From assembly GCA_964520905.1 (NCBI GenBank), contig CAZFQL010000002.1, forward strand, positions 186,001 to 250,000: a DNA stretch of 64,000 nucleotides, in the 5' to 3' direction. Shown here piece after piece: positions 53,752 to 63,410 of this stretch (position 1 is its first letter; each line of letters starts with the position of its first letter). This DNA is from JAGVIE01 sp964520905 (lineage in GTDB: Bacteria; Bacteroidota; Ignavibacteria; UBA10030; SZUA-254). Both the position numbers and the translations under genes were made by a program. Under the pieces are notes generated by a model. That model was not told the origin of the DNA, ran no database searches, and was given only the letters and a program-made list of their open reading frames with translations.

Positions 53752-55773
53752 TTAATTGCCTATGTAGCCCGATACTGAATACGGCGGCGGATTACCATTT
53801 TCACTTGTAACGCGAATTACTGCTGTAACCGGAATTCTCGATGATACCCCACCAATAGTCTGATCAACAACCTGGAACCAAAATCGAGTATGTCCGGGTC
53901 CCGAAGTTATGACATCATCAAGAGTAACATCCACATCGCCGTTCGTTACTAAATTTACTTGACTATTAGGCGGTGGTGTGTATTGTAACGATACCCCGAT
54001 ATGTGTTCCACTTGAAAGTGGGTTGCCAAACCGATCAGAAACCGTGAAATAAATTCGCTCTGATGCACCACCACGAGGAACTGAGAACGTGTCGGCACTT
54101 ACGTCGCGAATCATAGAGGTTGCGGAAAATAATATTACAATTGTATCAGTAACAAGCACCCCATCTTCTCCACGCGTCATCGCGGCTATATGGGCAAACC
54201 CCGGTCCCAATATCGGGTCAGAAGGTCGTGGATTGCCGCTGAAGAGAATGATGTTGTCGCCGTCGCGAGTTTTTGTGAATCCATATTGATCAGTGAATCC
54301 TGCCGCTTCAATAACTCCACCGGTCGAATTGAAATATACAGCAGTACCCATTTTTACCGGATTAGTATATTTATCACCCACTAAGGCTGAGATGATATCT
54401 CTTCTGCCTAACCAATCATAAGCCGGAAAATTGTAGCGCTCGGCACCTAATGTAAAATGACTCTGATCCGGTAGTCCTGCATTGACAACGATGATGATCG
54501 GTGTTGAACGGATAACAACTCCATCCGCATCACGCCGTAGCGAAGCTACAAATTGCAATTCGCCTGAAACCGTACCGCTGTTTACAGTTGTTGCAACTCT
54601 TCCAGAAGCGTTAGTCATCGATCTTTCGGGTGTAACGTATGCGCCGCCACTGACAGGTGTACCAATCAATAAAAATTCTACAGTATCACGGTGATCAAGA
54701 TCGATTGGGAAACCAAGCGAGTCACGTACTTCCCAGGTTAAAATAGTCGATTCAGTCCCGCCGACACCATATACTGATATTTCTCGCGCTGTCATACTCA
54801 TAAAGGCAATTGAGCGAGCATATAAACTGGTTGCACTCGTATCCCGGATTGCCGTTGTTGTGTCTCTAACAATGTAAAAATCTTGTGAGAACATTTTCCC
54901 GGCTTCAGCACTAAATGTCGCGCTTTGAGATTTGTATCCATTCTTATCGACCTTCAAAAATCCCTGAAGTGAGGGTAATCCCTGAAGATCAATAGAGAAA
55001 GAATAATCTCCGCTGAATGATGTAAAAACGCTGTCTGTCCTAAGATTGGAAACTAAAGTAACCCTTGCGTTCGTGATTGGGAGTTTCGATTGATCATCAA
55101 AAACCCTGCCGAACACTTGTGTAACAGTGGATGCTTTATCGACTGCGAGAAGTACGTCACCTAAATCCGTGGTAAGACCTTTAAAAATTGTGAATGTAAA
55201 TCTTTTTGTGCGATAACCGGTTTTGAAGACTGTGAATACCACCTGCAACGAATCACGATCGACAAGATCTGTGGTTAGTCGGAATGTTCCTTCTTTCGCA
55301 GTTACCACTGAATCTACATAACCGGGAAGCGTGAGAAGCACAGTGGCATTTCGCAGCGGATATAAGTACACGCTGCTGTCGCGTATAGTTCCCTGAATCA
55401 CGGCGAGTGTTGCCACATTGATATTCAATCCAATATCGATGAGAGAATCGCGTGCAACCGAGAGATTGAGAGATCTTGAAATATATCCCGCCTTACGTAC
55501 CGTTAGGGTTGCATTGATGTCTTGAATTGCGCCCAAATCAACTTCGAACCGATATTTACCATCGGTTCCTGTATACATCGAATCGGTGCGCTGGGATGTT
55601 GCCAGGTAAACGGCGGCATTCGAAATAGAGATATTTGAATTAACATCATACACAATACCTTGTATAATGGAAGTGCCGGCGCCCGCGCCTGTTTCCGGGG
55701 GAACATCTTTACAGCTCCACCCCCCCAGTGTGAAGACTATTACCAACAAGATACTAATAAGTTTTGATTTCAT
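53752..55773 (-). CDS. Lipoprotein with carboxypeptidase-regulatory-like repeats
   Basis: 673 residues. The signal peptide ends in GGWSC, likely a lipobox (compare LGWSC in the LamG lipoprotein). Three repeats of the CarboxypepD_reg type follow at about 37-115, 118-205 and 215-300, each with the VxG.V.D..S..PI..A.V...T....DS..T...G.Y.F pattern; the C-terminal half has Ig-like domains with DSLGFPIDLDHRDTVEF and DRFGNPLSSGTHIGVSL. It follows the secretin gene on the same strand and may be a pilus or secretin-associated surface lipoprotein. No sorting domain is present. Function unassigned. Confidence 0.75.
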   Translation of the reverse strand: MKSKLISILLVIVFTLGGWSCKDVPPETGAGAGTSIIQGIVYDVNSNISISNAAVYLATSQRTDSMYTGTDGKYRFEVDLGAIQDINATLTVRKAGYISRSLNLSVARDSLIDIGLNINVATLAVIQGTIRDSSVYLYPLRNATVLLTLPGYVDSVVTAKEGTFRLTTDLVDRDSLQVVFTVFKTGYRTKRFTFTIFKGLTTDLGDVLLAVDKASTVTQVFGRVFDDQSKLPITNARVTLVSNLRTDSVFTSFSGDYSFSIDLQGLPSLQGFLKVDKNGYKSQSATFSAEAGKMFSQDFYIVRDTTTAIRDTSATSLYARSIAFMSMTAREISVYGVGGTESTILTWEVRDSLGFPIDLDHRDTVEFLLIGTPVSGGAYVTPERSMTNASGRVATTVNSGTVSGELQFVASLRRDADGVVIRSTPIIIVVNAGLPDQSHFTLGAERYNFPAYDWLGRRDIISALVGDKYTNPVKMGTAVYFNSTGGVIEAAGFTDQYGFTKTRDGDNIILFSGNPRPSDPILGPGFAHIAAMTRGEDGVLVTDTIVILFSATSMIRDVSADTFSVPRGGASERIYFTVSDRFGNPLSSGTHIGVSLQYTPPPNSQVNLVTNGDVDVTLDDVITSGPGHTRFWFQVVDQTIGGVSSRIPVTAVIRVTSENGNPPPYSVSGYIGN

Positions 55774-55829
55774 AATTTAAATTCCTTGAGATATAATGTC
55801 AATGTCATTATTCAATCCGTCAGATTGAT

Positions 55830-57071
55830 TCACTCTTTCTTATCGAATTCTTTCCTGTAGTCATCGCGCTTGTTATTGATGAGTTCTTGTCGAGTCCGGC
55901 GTTCAAGCATACGATCCCGGATCGGTTTGGAAAGTTCAACCTTTAATAGTATTACCAATTCATTCTTGATTTTTTGTTTGCTGTCGGAACCGAAGATATA
56001 TCGCAATCCAAGGAACCACCATGGCAGATCTTTTAATATCGGTATGCCTTCCCGAGTATGAACATCGAGAGTATGGACTAATCCTCCGATTACCGTCTCC
56101 TCTCCATCGTAAAGCAACGCGTGAGTTTTAACCACACTCCGGCTGATCTTCGGTCCCTCACTTGCCTCACTTTGCTCGATAAGAATATCGAGATATATGA
56201 AATCAGTATCGGATTGACTGTAGATCATCGGCGTCACCTCGACGATTGTTCCGGTAGATATCTGCTGGTTAATCGTATTACCTGCTATATCGCGCGTTGC
56301 AACAAATATATCCGTGCCGACCTGAATTCTGCCCTTCCTTCCATTCCGGACGGTAACATCGGGACTCGTCAATATTTCACCGAGGCTATTCGAGCCGAAA
56401 AATTTCACCAAAGCATCTATGTTTGCAAATGTAAATTCGGGTGGAGACGAAAACACTCCTAATGCTTTATCAAATGAACCACGCGGCGCAGGTGGAATAT
56501 TGCCGAGAGTATCAGTGGATCCTATGCCGGCGCTTATATATAGATTCGTATTAGGTTCATTCTTCTTATTCCGGAAAAAGTTCCAGCTTATTCCATAGTC
56601 CTGCATTTTAGTTACATCGGTAGAAAAGAAAACTGCCGATATTTTCACGTCCCGGGCATCCAAAGTGGGAGGCGGTTCTCCGGGAATCAACGCCGGTTGT
56701 CCGGTTTCCGTAGTGGGTCCTCCCGTACCCGCCTGGACAATGCGGATGTAATCGGCTTCCTCTAAGAATGTCAATCCATGCCTGGCGAGTATTATCTCAA
56801 GTGCATCACGCCAATGCTGATTAACGACATATACTCCGATTTGAGATCTCCGTTTTTCCAGATCGATAATTATCTTTCCGGCAAATTGTTTGCTCAGTTC
56901 ATTGATCACCAACAATGCCTGATCCATGCGCATCGTGGAATCGAGCGAAACAATTTCCTGCGGATTCACATAACCCTTCGTCTTCAGACGTGCATCGCGC
57001 GCCTGGCTGAATGCGGCCTGAATAGAGATTATTGATAAGCAAAACATCAAAACAACATATTTCTTTTTCAT
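55830..57071 (-). CDS. Type IV pilus/type II secretin (PilQ/GspD-like)
   Basis: 413 residues from the ATG at 57071, which has GGAG at good spacing; the frame opens 13 codons earlier inside the neighbour's end. A signal peptide (to about FSQA) precedes a STN/secretin-N-type domain (residues 45-115: MDQALLVINELSKQFAGKII) and the secretin core (about 190-390: LTSPDVTVRNGRKGRIQVG, DILIEQSEASEGP, VIGGLVHT). At about 410 residues it is shorter than most PilQ (550-700), lacking AMIN domains. It forms the outer-membrane ring. It is preceded by the PilO/P-like gene (19 bases). Confidence 0.85.
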   Translation of the reverse strand: MKKKYVVLMFCLSIISIQAAFSQARDARLKTKGYVNPQEIVSLDSTMRMDQALLVINELSKQFAGKIIIDLEKRRSQIGVYVVNQHWRDALEIILARHGLTFLEEADYIRIVQAGTGGPTTETGQPALIPGEPPPTLDARDVKISAVFFSTDVTKMQDYGISWNFFRNKKNEPNTNLYISAGIGSTDTLGNIPPAPRGSFDKALGVFSSPPEFTFANIDALVKFFGSNSLGEILTSPDVTVRNGRKGRIQVGTDIFVATRDIAGNTINQQISTGTIVEVTPMIYSQSDTDFIYLDILIEQSEASEGPKISRSVVKTHALLYDGEETVIGGLVHTLDVHTREGIPILKDLPWWFLGLRYIFGSDSKQKIKNELVILLKVELSKPIRDRMLERRTRQELINNKRDDYRKEFDKKE

Positions 57072-57090
57072 GGACACTCCGTAATTTGTG

Positions 57091-57975
57091 CTACTTAAGC
57101 GGTTGACCAACTCTAATTATAAGTTCAAAACGTTCAGCGACTCCACCTTTATTTAACAAACATTCGATCTTTCCTCCATCGGGAAGGATCCGTGTGACGT
57201 ATCCTAAATATACTTTATCACCCTCTTCAAGAATTCTAGATTTTTGATTTTGATCGATGATGAATGCCTTCCCAGGTATTACTGCTTTCAGATCGGATCG
57301 TTCTATTTCAATTTCATCTGCCTGCGGCGGCGGGATTTCATGCATGATCAGCGGATGAAATGGGTTCGAGCTTAAAGTTCTCTGCAAACCAACCGGCTGA
57401 CCCGGCGCATTATTTAATTCCGGAATAGAAGAATAATACGCCTGCAACTCCATATCGAACAAAACAAGAATTTTTGTATCATCCGATGTTGCGGATTTTG
57501 ATTCATAACCTCTAAGTGCAATATTAGAAACTTTGAATAAGCGGCGTCCGCTTTCCGTAAACCAGATAAACTTAAAAAGATTTCTGAATGGCGCTTCGCC
57601 TTTTAACGTGTAGAGATTATAACCATAGTTGCCAAAGTCACGCGGACCCGCATACGTCATATCCATTTTTATTTCTCCGCTTACATCCATCGTCCTGTTA
57701 AGATATCCGTAAGTCTCGCCGGTGATATCTTTTTGAGGAACATCTTTATTGCGGGTTTCCCAGTGTTTTTTTACGGCTTCAAGCTGCGCGGTCGCGAGAT
57801 TATATCTGTATGCGAGATCGGGTGTATTTTGAAGCTCGGTTTCAATTTTTTTAATATTTGATTCGATTGTTCTGAATTTTTTCGGAAGCGTAAATGAAGT
57901 GAAGAATAATCCCACCCCAAAAATAACTACAAGAACAACGCCAAGAACCACTGTATTTCGAATTATGTATGACAA
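57091..57975 (-). CDS. PilO/PilP-like pilus alignment protein
   Basis: 294 residues. One N-terminal membrane helix (about 8-28) and a coiled-coil (about 35-75) followed by a ferredoxin-like domain match PilO. The C-terminal part (about 215-294: DLKAVIPGKAFII...EEGDKVYLGYVTRILPDGGKIECLLNKGG) resembles the PilP homology-region fold that contacts the secretin. If so, this is a PilO-PilP fusion. Position between the PilM/N-like gene and the secretin gene is as in the classic pilMNOPQ order. Confidence 0.7.
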   Translation of the reverse strand: MSYIIRNTVVLGVVLVVIFGVGLFFTSFTLPKKFRTIESNIKKIETELQNTPDLAYRYNLATAQLEAVKKHWETRNKDVPQKDITGETYGYLNRTMDVSGEIKMDMTYAGPRDFGNYGYNLYTLKGEAPFRNLFKFIWFTESGRRLFKVSNIALRGYESKSATSDDTKILVLFDMELQAYYSSIPELNNAPGQPVGLQRTLSSNPFHPLIMHEIPPPQADEIEIERSDLKAVIPGKAFIIDQNQKSRILEEGDKVYLGYVTRILPDGGKIECLLNKGGVAERFELIIRVGQPLK

Positions 57976-58012
57976 GGTTATCTCCGATATTATTTAGACA
58001 TTGTTCAAAATA

Positions 58013-59596
58013 TCATTTTGTCTTAAGTGTATCTGCCACTGCCGGTTTTTCGGGCTGCGGCGGGATTGAGATAATAAAATTGTAAACCGGCGGAGTATTC
58101 GGTCGAATTTCCCGTACCTCAACTTTCGTTAGAGTTGAATTATCGAACAGAGCCGCAATCCGGGGTATCCGTCCGCGGTATAGCGCGTATCCCTGAATCG
58201 TCATCGCACCCCCGGGCTGTGAACGAAGCTCCGTTATCCATATTGCGCCCAAATCATCAACGCCTTTCGTAAGCTGAGCGACAGTTTTATTCCATCTGTC
58301 GGCGCCGGGAACAAGTGAGTCATATACCGCCAAAGCGGTATTGTATCGGGCTATCTGATCTTCTAATCCGGCAATAGCGGCTTTGAGTTTTTCATTTTCA
58401 TTTAATTTATCTTGCAATTGTTCAAGAACCCGCTGCTTACTTGTAATTTCTTTTTGAAGCGAAGCATACCTCGAAGTAAAGAAGAAAGATGAAAGAAATA
58501 CCAGGACAAGCAGCGCATATCCATGCCATGCAAGCTTAAACGCACGCTGTCCTTCTCGAATGTTTTCCGGCAGAAGGTTCGTTTTATAGAATCCCGGATG
58601 GACTTCATCCAATACTTTCCATGCCGTTGCAATCGGAACGGCAAATTCGGGAATTTGTTCTTGAATTTCGGGCGCCAGTGAACTTGCATCCAGATGCGGT
58701 GTCCGCAGATATTGAATATCGACTTCCGGTAATTGCTCACGCATAAATTCATCAAAAGCGATCCGGCGGCTTTCCCCTGCCAATAGAATCTTATCGATAC
58801 GCGGAATACCCATATTATCCTGCTCGAGCAGGAGACGGCTATACACAGTATTCTGAATATTGGGGGAATCATAACCTTCACCGAGAACCGGTGCAAAATG
58901 GAAAAACTCTGTGCCCTTCAAAAAAATCAGCCGTGTGAATTCAACGCCGACATAAATAATCGTGGTCACTTCATCTGGGGCAAAACCGTAATTGGCGCGT
59001 GCAAGATTCATCAGAGCAACATCGCCGATTTCAATCAGTGAGATTCGGGGGAGTTTCTTGCCTAAGAAAGGTTTGATGTCTTCAAGAACATTCAGCATCG
59101 CAACGCCGTCTTCCCGAACTACGCAAATAAGATTCTTATCACCAGAATAAAAATAGTCTATCGAATCAGGAGCAGGCTGAACCGCACGAACAGTTCTTAA
59201 TTCATCCAGAATTCGTTGTTTGAGTTTTTTTCCCTCAAGTCCAAAATTGCTTTCAAGTGTATGATAATATATGCTCGGTTCCGAGATTGCATAACTCAGG
59301 ATGTAATCTGTTGCGGAGTACTTTGACAGCAAGCCCAACAGGACGTTACTGTTGGATCCCGGACCCTCCGCGGGCGCTTCTGAAGAAGCGAGAGCAAACG
59401 TGTCGCTCGACTCAGAGAGATTATCCATCTCTACATTACCGATTTGACGCTCCTCCAATTTAGTAGCAAGAGTAGTAGATTGAAGCTCGTCGATAACGAT
59501 ATTGCCTTTCTTGATAGAAAGTTTGGCAAGCTTCAGTTCCAGGCCATCAACGAATAAACCAACAGCGGTTGTTTTCCGACCCCGTAATGATGCCAT
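58013..59596 (-). CDS. PilM-PilN-like fused pilus assembly protein
   Basis: 527 residues. The N-terminal ~330 residues look like the actin-like PilM fold (TAVGLFVDGLELKLAKLSI, IIYVGVEFTRLIFLKG, DKILLAGESRR), although the ATP motifs are weak. A single membrane helix lies at about 352-370 (GYALLVLVFLSSFFFTS), then a coiled coil and a PilN-like domain to the end. PilM and PilN are separate in most systems; GspL has the same fused topology, so GspL-like is an alternative reading. It forms the inner-membrane platform. Spacing to the PilT gene is 32 bases. Confidence 0.75.
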   Translation of the reverse strand: MASLRGRKTTAVGLFVDGLELKLAKLSIKKGNIVIDELQSTTLATKLEERQIGNVEMDNLSESSDTFALASSEAPAEGPGSNSNVLLGLLSKYSATDYILSYAISEPSIYYHTLESNFGLEGKKLKQRILDELRTVRAVQPAPDSIDYFYSGDKNLICVVREDGVAMLNVLEDIKPFLGKKLPRISLIEIGDVALMNLARANYGFAPDEVTTIIYVGVEFTRLIFLKGTEFFHFAPVLGEGYDSPNIQNTVYSRLLLEQDNMGIPRIDKILLAGESRRIAFDEFMREQLPEVDIQYLRTPHLDASSLAPEIQEQIPEFAVPIATAWKVLDEVHPGFYKTNLLPENIREGQRAFKLAWHGYALLVLVFLSSFFFTSRYASLQKEITSKQRVLEQLQDKLNENEKLKAAIAGLEDQIARYNTALAVYDSLVPGADRWNKTVAQLTKGVDDLGAIWITELRSQPGGAMTIQGYALYRGRIPRIAALFDNSTLTKVEVREIRPNTPPVYNFIISIPPQPEKPAVADTLKTK

Positions 59597-59628
59597 AGGT
59601 TATTATTCCTTCGAAAATATATTAATAG

Positions 59629-60861
59629 TCAATCTCCCGTTTGCGCGAGATTGAGAATTTGCTGTAATCTGCGTTTATTGTTTGCAAAATTCATTGCAAC
59701 TTCCAACGAAATCTTTCTTTGAAGATATAATCTCTTGAGATCTTGTTCCATTGTCGTCATACCAAGTTCTGCAGATTCAGCCATCATCTGGTATATTTCG
59801 CTTGTGTTGTTATTTTTAATAGCGGCACGGACTGATGGAGTTGCAATCATGATTTCTTTTGCAAGAACTCTTTTTTTATCGATACTCTGCACTAATTTTT
59901 GTGAAATGACGCATTGAAGCACATCTCCAAGGCGGTTGCGCACGCGTTCCTGTTCGATGGGCGGAACTTCACCGATGATCCTGTTAATACTTTCCACGGC
60001 TGATGATGTATGCAGCGTTGAAAAAACTTTATGACCGCTGTCTGTTACTTCGAGCGCCGTTAAAATTGTATCCGGGTCTCTTAATTCACCGATAATAATA
60101 ATGTCAGGATCCTGCCGGAGTGATTGAACGGTTCCTTCTTTAAAGGAAAGCACATCTCTTCCGACCTCACGATGGCGGATTACACATTTGTCGGATTTAT
60201 GAACGTACTCAACGGGCGAAGCAATTATCACGCAGTGTGCATCTATGGAATGATTGTTCATATCCATTATACTGTCGAGCGTAGAACTTTTACCGGAACC
60301 CGTTATTCCCGTTACGAGGACAAGTCCTTCCTTCGTGTGCTGCAAACTTACGACACGGTTGACGTTCGGGTGAAATTCAAGAGATTTATAGGGGCGAACA
60401 TCTGCATTAATAGCGCGCATGTTAAGCGCTATCTGATCGAGATCAAAATATGTATCGGCACGGAACCGATGCATCTGATCTTCCTGGAAGATCGTGTAGG
60501 AAAAATCGAGGTTACGATTCTCATACAGAAACTGGCGCTGACGCTCAAGGAGGATGCTTTGGATTAGAACGTTTGTCTCATCGTAACTGAAGACTGCAAT
60601 CGTTGTATCGGGTTTTTTTGTTCCATGGATGCGGTACCATATTTTCCCCTGACAGCCAAACCCACCCATATCGATATCGGATGCGCTGGTTTCAAACATC
60701 TTCATCAAAAAACCATCGAGCATACGCTTGATGATGACACGTTCTTCGGTAGATTGGCGCGAGACAAGATCGCCAATAAGCATCTGTCTTTCGACACCAT
60801 AGGCGGTCTCTGGAATATTACTTACTATTTGCTTTATTATCGATCTCGATTCTTCAAACAT
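59629..60861 (-). CDS. pilT: Twitching-motility (retraction) ATPase PilT
   Basis: 410 residues, about 50 more than the usual PilT because of an N-terminal extension. Walker A is GITGSGKSST (185-194, K191), Walker B lies in IIIGELRDPDT, and Asp and His boxes (around SALEVTDSGHKVFSTLHTSS) are complete. It disassembles the pilus and drives twitching. It lies with the PilM/N-like gene rather than near pilB. Confidence 0.9.
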   Translation of the reverse strand: MFEESRSIIKQIVSNIPETAYGVERQMLIGDLVSRQSTEERVIIKRMLDGFLMKMFETSASDIDMGGFGCQGKIWYRIHGTKKPDTTIAVFSYDETNVLIQSILLERQRQFLYENRNLDFSYTIFQEDQMHRFRADTYFDLDQIALNMRAINADVRPYKSLEFHPNVNRVVSLQHTKEGLVLVTGITGSGKSSTLDSIMDMNNHSIDAHCVIIASPVEYVHKSDKCVIRHREVGRDVLSFKEGTVQSLRQDPDIIIIGELRDPDTILTALEVTDSGHKVFSTLHTSSAVESINRIIGEVPPIEQERVRNRLGDVLQCVISQKLVQSIDKKRVLAKEIMIATPSVRAAIKNNNTSEIYQMMAESAELGMTTMEQDLKRLYLQRKISLEVAMNFANNKRRLQQILNLAQTGD

Positions 60862-61061
60862 AGTCTCAAGTCATACTTTAAATATTATCCAAAATCACCT
60901 ATATATCTATGGCGTTAAATATAGGCAAAAGTTTATTTCTTGTCAACTAAAAATGAGTAAAAGACGTAATATTATCTAATAAAAATGCCTTAGAAAGTAG
61001 AATTACCCACCGTTTAAGGCAAATTTCGACCCATTCTATGCACATTTCTTATAAGACTCCC

Positions 61062-62105
61062 TTATTCGTACCAATATACAACTTTGTACCATTGTAGCTT
61101 ATTGATATATTTGGCTAACTCAATGGCATCCTTACTGTAACTAATAGCGCTACTTCCTCTCATATCGAATGTGCTCCCGGCTGGTCCTGCCATCAGCAGA
61201 CCGCCAATAACATCAGGCGTACCTTTTGCAAATGTGACATCTATTTGCATCTCCTGATATGCAATTACAAGTCCATGAAAAGCAAAAGTACCTGTTATTG
61301 TTAAATCTCCATGAACAATAAGAATCCCCCACCCTTCGATATTCCCTGAAAATTTTACATCTCCTTCTACACTGACAATCCAAGGTTTTGTTGCTGAACC
61401 CCAAGTCATATTTGATCCATACGTTCCAGTAGTGTAAGAAGCATCTGCCGCATTAATATATTCTTCAACATATGATATTGGATTGGACATGTTGCTATCT
61501 ACAACAACATCTTTTGTTCCGTCTATCTTGCTACCATATAAAAGGACTTGCGTAGTATCTGCCGGGTTAAGAACGCCAACTCCCGGCTTATTACTTGCAT
61601 CTGGTTGTGGAGTGAGGTTGCCATTAATATCATGATTACGTCCATCAATGGATGGTGTTCCACTCATTGTAAAATTTGCGTCTGGTATGCGAAGACCTAC
61701 TGCTTCGCCTATTGTTGGAAACGGCACGGGTTGCCTGCGTAAACGGATCTTCATATATCTCGTTGTGTCCATGAATCTTGACCGTGCGATAATATCCACA
61801 GTATCGCGCTTCGATGTATCGATAGAAGCAAGCCTGGCATATACAGTACAGATGCCTGATGATATATTGAAGATTTTCATTGCCTGCTTATTTGGTTGAA
61901 GATAATTAGTCACTGATGTGTCGTTCGCATCCATCTTACTCAGCATCATATTCACACCGGTATGCGCGATATTACGAGCGCTGGTGTATTTCTGGAATCC
62001 TGAAACATTCTCCACCAGTGTATTTTTCGATTTGTTGATTGTATAGGTTATAATACCTACCGCTACTGATAGACTCATAACAACTAACAATGCCATCTTT
62101 CCCAT
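61062..62105 (-). CDS. PilX-like minor pilin/assembly protein
   Basis: 347 residues. An N-terminal hydrophobic helix (MALLVVMSLSVAVGIITYTI) is preceded by a short basic lead (MGK), without a clear prepilin cleavage site. The rest is beta-rich with repeat-like strands (VSVEGDVKFSGNIEGWGILIVHGDLTITGTF) of a solenoid or bactofilin-like kind, and Tyr/Trp-rich end. Similar proteins are found in PilX/T4P operons. It sits between the PilT and PilW-like genes. Assignment rests on context. Confidence 0.55.
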   Translation of the reverse strand: MGKMALLVVMSLSVAVGIITYTINKSKNTLVENVSGFQKYTSARNIAHTGVNMMLSKMDANDTSVTNYLQPNKQAMKIFNISSGICTVYARLASIDTSKRDTVDIIARSRFMDTTRYMKIRLRRQPVPFPTIGEAVGLRIPDANFTMSGTPSIDGRNHDINGNLTPQPDASNKPGVGVLNPADTTQVLLYGSKIDGTKDVVVDSNMSNPISYVEEYINAADASYTTGTYGSNMTWGSATKPWIVSVEGDVKFSGNIEGWGILIVHGDLTITGTFAFHGLVIAYQEMQIDVTFAKGTPDVIGGLLMAGPAGSTFDMRGSSAISYSKDAIELAKYINKLQWYKVVYWYE

Positions 62106-62118
62106 AATTTACTCCAAT

Positions 62119-62700
62119 CTATTGTAAATTTCTCGGATAAATAAGCTTTTGATATTGAGCGGTGGCATACTGCTTACCTCCGACTCTGGTTGTATCAAAC
62201 GGCTCAGGACTTTCTAACTTAAGTAATACTTTTATCGATCTTATATTGTTAAGCGCCGCACCTGTTATGGGCGTCGTCATTGCTACGTCAGCCGAATCAT
62301 AATAGGACAGTTTGAATTTTATTACACTGTAATTAATGTAAACGGTAGTTATATTCTCAACTCTGAACAGCATTCGATCTCTGGGATTGTTTGAATTTAG
62401 CACGGCACCGCCAAGCCCATACTGAACGATATCTGTTACGCCTGTTGAATCTCCGAGATTAGTTTTAAACTTGATCTCTGATGTATCGGCGATCATCATT
62501 GCAGGTTTGGCAACTCTATATCCCACCTTATAGATATCGTGTTCGATTATCCGGGCAAGCTGAATCGTTTCAGTTTGTGTATTGAGCTCGACCATTCCTT
62601 TGTAATTTTCATCCGCCAAATTGATGTTTATATTCATGACAGTTAAAATAATCATCCCGAGCAGAACTGTCGCCATTACTATATCGAGCATTACTGTCAT
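62119..62700 (-). CDS. PilW-like minor pilin
   Basis: 193 residues with an N-terminal membrane helix (MATVLLGMIILTVMNI) following MTVMLDIV, a short lead for prepilin-type processing. The remaining part is a small beta domain with SYYDSADVAMTTP and KVLLKLESPEPFD. It starts 25 bases downstream of the PilV-like gene. Family placement is by topology and context only. Confidence 0.55.
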   Translation of the reverse strand: MTVMLDIVMATVLLGMIILTVMNININLADENYKGMVELNTQTETIQLARIIEHDIYKVGYRVAKPAMMIADTSEIKFKTNLGDSTGVTDIVQYGLGGAVLNSNNPRDRMLFRVENITTVYINYSVIKFKLSYYDSADVAMTTPITGAALNNIRSIKVLLKLESPEPFDTTRVGGKQYATAQYQKLIYPRNLQ

Positions 62701-62724
62701 ATGGATTTTCTCCGCTAATTTAAA

Positions 62725-63330
62725 CTAAAAATATCGTCTGTAAACAACTACATCTGAAAGCTGAAGATAAAATCGCCCACGCCACAGATCGTAAGATTGA
62801 AATTCGTCCGGCGGGTATAGGTTTGGGTGACGAACTGTTACAACAACCTTCTTAAAAAAAGTTTGAGTATTTGATTTTGTATTGGGATCTGTAAACAATA
62901 CATAGAACACGGTGTCGACAACAGTAAAGGTGCCTAAGGATGGTGAATAGTAATATCTTTTATAATTGTTGTAATCGTCGATGTCGTTGTACTTAGTTGC
63001 CGATTTATAGGCTATTGTTGTATCGGGCAACTCAGGGATCGTTACAGCAGATATTTCTGATGGGATTGTATTCGTCTCCGGACCTAAATAAACGCTCGGG
63101 GTAAGTTTTGTCTCTTGCCCCGGATAGACGCGTTTTCCATCGGTAGCGCTATCATATGCAGCAACCATAATTTCATCTATCATCGATTGCGCGATAGATA
63201 TGGCAGTTAGATGTGCTTCGGATTGAAGTATCGTCGTTGTTTTGCTCAATAACATCGAATTTATAGCTAATGTCACGAATGACAATACAACAAGCGCCGC
63301 AATAATCAAAAGGACCTGTCCAGTGTTCAT
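62725..63330 (-). CDS. PilV-like minor pilin/pseudopilin
   Basis: 201 residues. MNTGQVLLIIAALVVLSFVTLAIN is a helical N-terminus like type IV pilins; the G-Q-V junction is a possible prepilin peptidase site (no typical F+1). The rest is beta-rich (TVVDTVFYVLFTD...FFKKVVVTVRHP). It is directly after pilB in transcript order, 80 bases away. Its role as minor pilin is inferred. Confidence 0.55.
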   Translation of the reverse strand: MNTGQVLLIIAALVVLSFVTLAINSMLLSKTTTILQSEAHLTAISIAQSMIDEIMVAAYDSATDGKRVYPGQETKLTPSVYLGPETNTIPSEISAVTIPELPDTTIAYKSATKYNDIDDYNNYKRYYYSPSLGTFTVVDTVFYVLFTDPNTKSNTQTFFKKVVVTVRHPNLYPPDEFQSYDLWRGRFYLQLSDVVVYRRYF

Positions 63331-63410
63331 AGCTTATCCTATATTTTACATAAACTACATCTAATTCAACCTACGTGCAATCTCGATGTGAGGAAGATCA
63401 AAGTTAATAT

